Below are positions 41,572 to 46,216 of a stretch of DNA of 46,216 nucleotides, piece by piece; position 1 is the first letter of the stretch, and the number at the start of each line of letters is the position of its first letter. The notes under the pieces are model-generated. The model did not search any database. It had not been told where the DNA came from and saw nothing but the letters and a program-made list of their open reading frames with translations. Source of the DNA: CAYMUR01 sp964393615 (GTDB taxonomy: Bacteria > Planctomycetota > Planctomycetia > Pirellulales > Pirellulaceae); assembly GCA_964393615.1 (NCBI GenBank), contig CAYMUR010000034.1, positions 1 to 46,216 of the forward strand. The letters run 5' to 3'. The position numbers were made by a program, and so were the translations under genes.

Positions 41572-43542
41572 ATTCGAATATCTTTTTACTCCCATTAAAA
41601 TCGGCCAACATACGATCAAAAATCGTATTTGCTGTTCGGCTCATGCTGATGCTTTGGCCGAGAATGGCATGCCAGCCGATCGCGAGCGTCGATATTATGA
41701 AGAAAAGGCGATCGGCGGAATCGGTTTCATGATGTGTTTTGGATCGGCAAGCGTACACCCCACATCCACTGCGCGTGATTGGAACGGTGTCGAGGTGTTT
41801 GACGACCGCGTGATTCCTTTTCTGCAAAAATTCAGCGATACGATACATCAATACGATGTTCCTGTGTGTTGCCAGATCACGCACCGCGGGAAATAAACGC
41901 GCTCATCGATGTCCATCTCTNNNNNNNNNNGAACCGCATGTACGGACCGAGTGACGTGCGCGAGCCAAATCATCGTGAGAATCCGCACCCGCTCGACCCA
42001 GAAATGGTGGACGAATTGGTGGAGTCGTTTGCATCCGCAGCGTACCGGTTGAAGCAAGGTGGTTTTGACGGGTGTGAAATCAATGCGAGTCATTGTCACC
42101 TGATTGACCAGTTTTGGACGCTGAACGTGAACAAGCGAGACGATGCATACGGGGCACAGAGTGTAGAAAGTCGGATGAAATTTGGAGTCCGTGTGCTGGA
42201 GGCGGTGCGTGAAAAAGTCGGCAGTGATTTTATTGTTGGGATACGAATCACGGGTGATGATTTTACGGAGCGTGGACTGGACAATGCACAAATGCAGGAA
42301 ATTTGTGGCCGGCTGAACGACTTGAAAGTGCTTGACTATTTTAACGTGATTGGTGGGACAGCCGAGACATTTGTAGGGGAAGCCGCTGCCGTTCCCAATA
42401 TGAGTTTCCAACTCGGGTTGTACACGTACCTGGCGGCGAGCATTCGCCAGGTGGTGGATGTACCGGTCATTACTTTTGGCCGTATTGTGGATCCTGTTCA
42501 GGCTGACAAAGTACTGGCTGCCGGGGAAGCCGATTTAGTGATCATGAACCGTGCGCTGATCGCGGACCCACACTTTCCGAACAAGGCGCATGCCGGACAA
42601 TTGGACGACATTCGTCAGTGCATGGGTTACAACGAGGGCTGTATTGACCGCATCTATACGGGACGCGGCGTCACCTGTGTGCAGAATCCGGTGATCGGTC
42701 GGGAGACGCAATGGGCCACGCTCAGCCCTGATTCCTCTTCCAAGACCGTGGTCGTGGCAGGTGGTGGACCGGCTGGATTGGAGGCTGCCCGCGTCAGTGC
42801 CGTACGGGGCCATCGGGTAGTACTGTTTGAAAAATCGAATGAGTTAGGTGGTCAGACATTGATTGCCAAACGTGCTCCTGGTCGGCAGGATTTTGATGGT
42901 GCAGCACGTTGGTCGAGTCTGCAATGCCAGAAGCTTGGTGTGGAATTACGTCTTGGTACGGAGGCAAGTGTTGACAATATTTCTCAACTCAAGCCGGAGA
43001 TGGTATTCGTCGCCACGGGTGCTACCGCACGTCCACATGGTCTCGAAGGGTGTGACGGACATTGTGTGGTCAGTGCCTGGGACGTATTGCAAGGCCAAGG
43101 TCATGATCTGGGGAAAACGGTTCTGGTGATTGACGAGGAATATGGTCATCAAGGTCCAACGACAGCCGCCTTGCTACTGGAACAGGGACACGAAGTGGAC
43201 TTGATCACCAGTCAGGAAACGATCGCTAATTTTCTGGGAGCTACCACGCGGCCTCCGTTGTTGACACGTTTGTTCCAACAGGGGATCCAGATATTCAACC
43301 ATCTGTTGGCCGTACGACTAGAGAAGGGGTGTTGTATTGCAGCGAACGAATGGACAGGCGAATTGCAGCAAGTGGGGCCGTATGACGGTTTCGTTTATGC
43401 TTATGGGGGTGCACGTGTTGATCAGCTGAGCGCTCCACTCAAAGAAAAAGGGATTCGCGTGCAAAGTATTGGTGATGCATTTAGTCCGCGGACACTACAG
43501 CATGCGATTCTGGAAGGCCACCAGTACGCGCGTGAAATTTGA
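41564..43542 (+). CDS. OYE-type FMN/FAD demethylase (DgcA/N-methylproline demethylase-like), broken by gap and frameshift
   Basis: The start overlaps the ETF-beta-like stop by eight bases. The first part (LFTPIKIGQHTIKNRICCSAHADALAE in segments, GGIGFMMCFGSASVHP) is the start of an old-yellow-enzyme TIM barrel. It hits TAA at 41894 just before ten Ns (41921-41930). Dropping one base at about 41891 restores GK-RAHRCPS, and after the gap the barrel resumes (NRMYGPSDVREPNHRE, CEINASHCHLIDQFW, NVNKRDDAYGA, IVGIRITGDDF, VIMNRALIADPHF). The C-terminal half is a Rossmann FAD/NAD domain (VVVAGGGPAGLEAARVSA). The segment CMGYNEGC lacks the second cysteine of the usual CxxCxxxC cluster site, as I recall for N-methylproline demethylases. 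Probably one intact gene oxidising an N-methyl group, with electrons to the neighbouring ETF. Confidence 0.82.
41921..41930. other. Assembly gap of ten Ns inside the demethylase gene
   Basis: This is a fixed-size N run. The ~30 bases on its left carry an apparent single-base error that closes the reading frame, typical of low-quality contig ends. Confidence 0.9.
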
Positions 43543-44049
43543 GAGGTTGTCCGTCTGAGCGTTGGGCTCGGCGATTGGCGTTGGATGCTTTTTGGAGCAA
43601 AGGTTACCTGGATGTGTATGCTCTGGTACGGCAATGCTCGTACTGGGTGCTGCTTGGCCACCTTTTCTCTTTCCGGGGACAATGTGTGGGGTTTTGCCGT
43701 GGGCAGTTGGCAGCGAGTCGAGACACCATGGTCGTGGAGGATGGTTAGGGACCGGGGCATTGACTTCGCCGAAGGTACAAATCAGGGTCCGGCAGTGGCC
43801 GATTGGATGACCGGTAATTGGGAGTGACTGTGCGGAGACATCAGGGCTGGACGAATCTCCTCCGGCGACTGAGCGGGATATAAAGAGAGGTAGGTTTGCG
43901 GTCGCTTGGAAATGGTCCCACATTCCGATACAAGGAAAAAATGTTATAGTAGAACTCAGTAGAAAAACGGTGATTGCAAGTTGCGGTTGTTTCTGTTAAA
44001 TGTTTCAATCGAATTTACCAACATTTACCTTCAATGATTGTAGGTAGCT
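43543..44049. other. Intergenic region before the second symporter gene
   Basis: No gene is seen in these 507 bases; short overlapping frames near 43539-43827 have no protein-like features. TATAGT near 43944-43949 could be part of the symporter promoter, but a matching -35 element is not clear. Confidence 0.45.
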
Positions 44050-45625
44050 ATGGAAAGTACCGAACTAGTTCGCTGGCCCGATCTGGTAGTGATTTTGCTT
44101 GGCCTCGCCACGATGGTTGTTATCGGAATCTATTGCGCGAGAAGGGCAAATACGGCGGATGGTTACTTTTTGGCGGACCGTCGGATGCCCGGATGGGTCG
44201 TAGCGTTTTCCATTATGGCGACGATTATCAGTACGGGGACTTTTCTGGCTCTCCCAGGAAACACCTTTAAGAACAACTGGAGTTTTGTGCCGTCCCACGT
44301 CCTGTATGTGATTCCTGCGGCGGTGGCCTATTTTATTTTCATGCCCTTCTTTCGTCGTGGGAACGTTCGCACGGCCTACGAATACCTCGAACTCCGTTTT
44401 GGTGTCTGGGCACGCGTTTACGGTGCCACCGCTTTTCTTTTTTATCACATGTTTCGTGCCGGGTTTGTCCTCTATGCCGGGAGCCTTCCCTTTGAAACGA
44501 TGATTAACCTCGACGCGCCNNNNNNNNNNGTCGATTATCTGTATTCTTGGCGTGTTGGTTGCTATTTATACGATTGCGGGCGGTCTTGAGGCAGTGATCT
44601 ATACTGATTTTTTGCAGGGGGTAGCACTGATCATCGGTGGCCTGCTCTGTACACCGATCATGGCTTCTTTGGTTGCGGATGGAGCCGGTGTCATGGCCGG
44701 CATGAGCCAGCTTGTAAGCGAGGCATATGCTGCTGATAAATTTTCTCTGGGAAGCACGGCCTGGAATTTCCAGGAAAAGACAGTCTGGGTCATTATTATG
44801 GTTTATCAGTTTCAATTTCTGCAAATGTGCTGTACGGACCAGAGTATGGTACAGCGTTACTTGGCAATTAGGACGGATCGAGAAGCTCGGCAAGGGTTTG
44901 TGTTGAGCACGTTATTGACCGTACCGGTTTGGGTTTATTTCTCTTTTGTTGGGTCGGCTCTGTTTGTCTACTACGCTCATTTCCCGGAGCAATTGAAAGA
45001 AGGTCTCCAGCCGGAACAGGTATTTCCCTATTTCATACTGACGATGGTGCCGGCCGGAGTGGCTGGTTTTGTGATTGCCGGATTACTGGCTGCTGCCATG
45101 TCGACATTGGATTCCAGTATCAATGCCTCCGCCGCGACCGTAACGACCGATTTTTACCGCCGATTTTTTCCCCAGGCAGGTGACGAAAGACACTATTTGC
45201 GGGTGGGACGCTGGGTGTCTGTTTTGTTTTCCATGATTATGATCGCTGTTGCCCTGTTGATTCATTTTTTACGCACACAGACTCTGATGGAACTGCAAAC
45301 GGTGGTTTATCCCGTGGTGAGTGCCGGTATGTTAAGCCTGTTCTTGTTGGGTTTCCTCACAGTTCGGGTGGGATCGCGTGCGGCCATGATCTCCACGGTA
45401 GCGACGGTCGTTTTGGTGGGAGTCTGGACTTTTCTCATCACGGATTATGGTAAGAGTAGTTTTCCTGGATTTGCAGCCCGTCTGCCGAATGAATTTTGGA
45501 TTGGAGTCATTCCGCATGTTTTTCTGTTGTCAGTTGCCTTGATACTCAGCTTGGTTGTGCCGCGAGGTTCCAAGGACGGACTCGACAATTTGACAATTTG
45601 GACTGCCGAGAATGGAGACGCCTAG
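44050..45625 (+). CDS. Sodium:solute symporter (SSS family), interrupted by an assembly gap
   Basis: The first part (from ATG 44050) has the SSS N-terminus: YCARRANTADGYFLADRRMPGW, FSIMATIISTGTFLALPGNTF and RTAYEYLELRFGVWARVYGA. Ten Ns at 44520-44529 interrupt it, after which SIICILGVLVAIYTIAGG continues in a new phase and reaches a normal end at 45625. The sodium-site helix is AAAMSTLDSSINASAATVTTDF. Total length is close to 525 residues, as expected, so the gap is small. It is a second, different symporter from the one at 16266-17846. It follows the demethylase series on the same strand with a 507-base spacer and is the likely importer of that module's substrate. Confidence 0.88.
44520..44529. 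other. Assembly gap of ten Ns inside the symporter gene
   Basis: This is a fixed-size N run. The phases of the flanking frames differ, so its true length is not ten. Confidence 0.95.
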
Positions 45626-46216
45626 CACCTGGTAACTGGATGGTGTCGCCGCTCCTACGCTGCAAAAAATTCATTTAAAAAGAATGGATACCAGTTGGTC
45701 GTGGCAAAACGGCTGAAAAATGGTTCTGTTTTCAAGAGAGCAGGACCAATATCCTGGACTTTTGGTCACCCAGGTTTCCGCTGGAATAGGTTCCAGGAGA
45801 GTAGACAGGCTGTTCAGTCAGCCTTACACTTTTGCCATTTTTCTGAACACCGAAGGTAACTGGTCCGAGGTTGGCGTACGATGGATTGAATGTGCCTGAG
45901 AAGTGTTATTTCAGGGATAGTTGTTGTCTGGCAGGGAATGCACAGATCGCGGTTTACGCTTGACAGGTATTGTGATACGCTTCTAGGTAGTAGGTTGTGG
46001 ATGGGGGCTATCTGGACTTGTTGTCCAGACTGCTTGATGAATAGTGATGTACCTACTGTCTTTACGGCCCAGTCAGTGAGATATCGGCTGTTGTTGCGGC
46101 ACACGAGGAAGTCTTGCTGGGAAGAAATTGGATGGTTGAAATTTGAGGTGCAGATGTTTCTAAGATCTGCCCAGGCTTTGAAAAAATGTGATGGTAGTTC
46201 AGATTGGTGGAAGTTG
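45626..46216. other. Right-edge region without a confident gene
   Basis: Several small perfect hairpins are visible: CTGGAA/TTCCAG at 45781-45796, AGGCTG/CAGCCT at 45807-45824 and TCTGGAC/GTCCAGA at 46011-46029. Frames on both strands stay open to the window edge, but neither is recognised. Confidence 0.4.
46037..46216 (+). CDS. Possible start of an unidentified gene running off the right edge
   Basis: An ATG at 46037 opens 60 codons to the window end (MNSDVPTVFTAQSVRYRLLL and on to a Trp-rich stretch). There is no Shine-Dalgarno, and I recognise no family. An antisense frame of 134 codons (46215 down to 45814) is also open across the same bases, so at most one of them is real. Confidence 0.2.
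   Translation, partial: MNSDVPTVFTAQSVRYRLLLRHTRKSCWEEIGWLKFEVQMFLRSAQALKKCDGSSDWWKL

Overview
The window looks like part of a Planctomycetes (PVC group) genome, probably a Pirellulaceae-like marine or freshwater heterotroph. The basis is gene content. DUF1501, DUF1549/DUF1553, DUF1587/1592/1588/1585, DUF1552 and a CxxCH-bearing PVC heme-binding protein occur together with DUF1559 prepilin-like proteins, a PEP-CTERM protein and a carboxypeptidase-regulatory-like lipoprotein. Intergenic spacers are long, as is usual in that phylum. No rRNA, tRNA, insertion sequence or CRISPR array was recognised.

Layout. (1) 1-6.1 kb: a secreted sialidase-like protein runs off the left edge on the minus strand. 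It is followed by a PEP-CTERM protein and two tandem DUF1559 genes, with a decayed PEP-CTERM gene tail between them. (2) 6.7-10.1 kb: an Ldh2-type dehydrogenase, a class III aminotransferase and a small lipoprotein. (3) 22.5-10.1 kb, minus strand: seven co-directional genes, in transcription order a BKACE (DUF849) enzyme, an enolase-superfamily dehydratase, an M81/MlrC-like protein, a sodium:solute symporter, a ThDP enzyme, and a DUF1549/1553-DUF1501 pair. (4) 23.0-35.2 kb: a seven-bladed WD40 protein, a DUF1592-group cytochrome protein with its DUF1552 partner, a second DUF1549/1553-DUF1501 pair, and a convergent large PVC heme-binding protein. (5) 35.4-45.6 kb: an SCP2-domain protein, a phytanoyl-CoA dioxygenase-like oxygenase, then ETF alpha, a membrane Fe-S ETF:quinone oxidoreductase, a divergent ETF beta and an old-yellow-enzyme-type demethylase in one tight run, followed by a second sodium:solute symporter.

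Working together. Regions 2-3 read as uptake and breakdown of an unidentified small organic acid or amino compound: symporter, transaminase, dehydrogenase, dehydratase, ThDP lyase and beta-keto acid cleavage. Region 5 reads as an oxidative N-demethylation module feeding electrons through ETF into the quinone pool, with its own transporter. It resembles dgcAB/etfAB or stachydrine demethylase systems, but the Fe-S oxidoreductase gene lies between the two ETF genes. The multi-CxxCH proteins are typical planctomycete surface or periplasmic proteins whose substrates are unknown.

Three runs of ten Ns (27503, 41921, 44520) each interrupt a gene. They look like assembly gaps, not biology, and one is accompanied by an apparent one-base frameshift. 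Short tandem duplications (6-25 bp units) are unusually frequent, mainly between genes.
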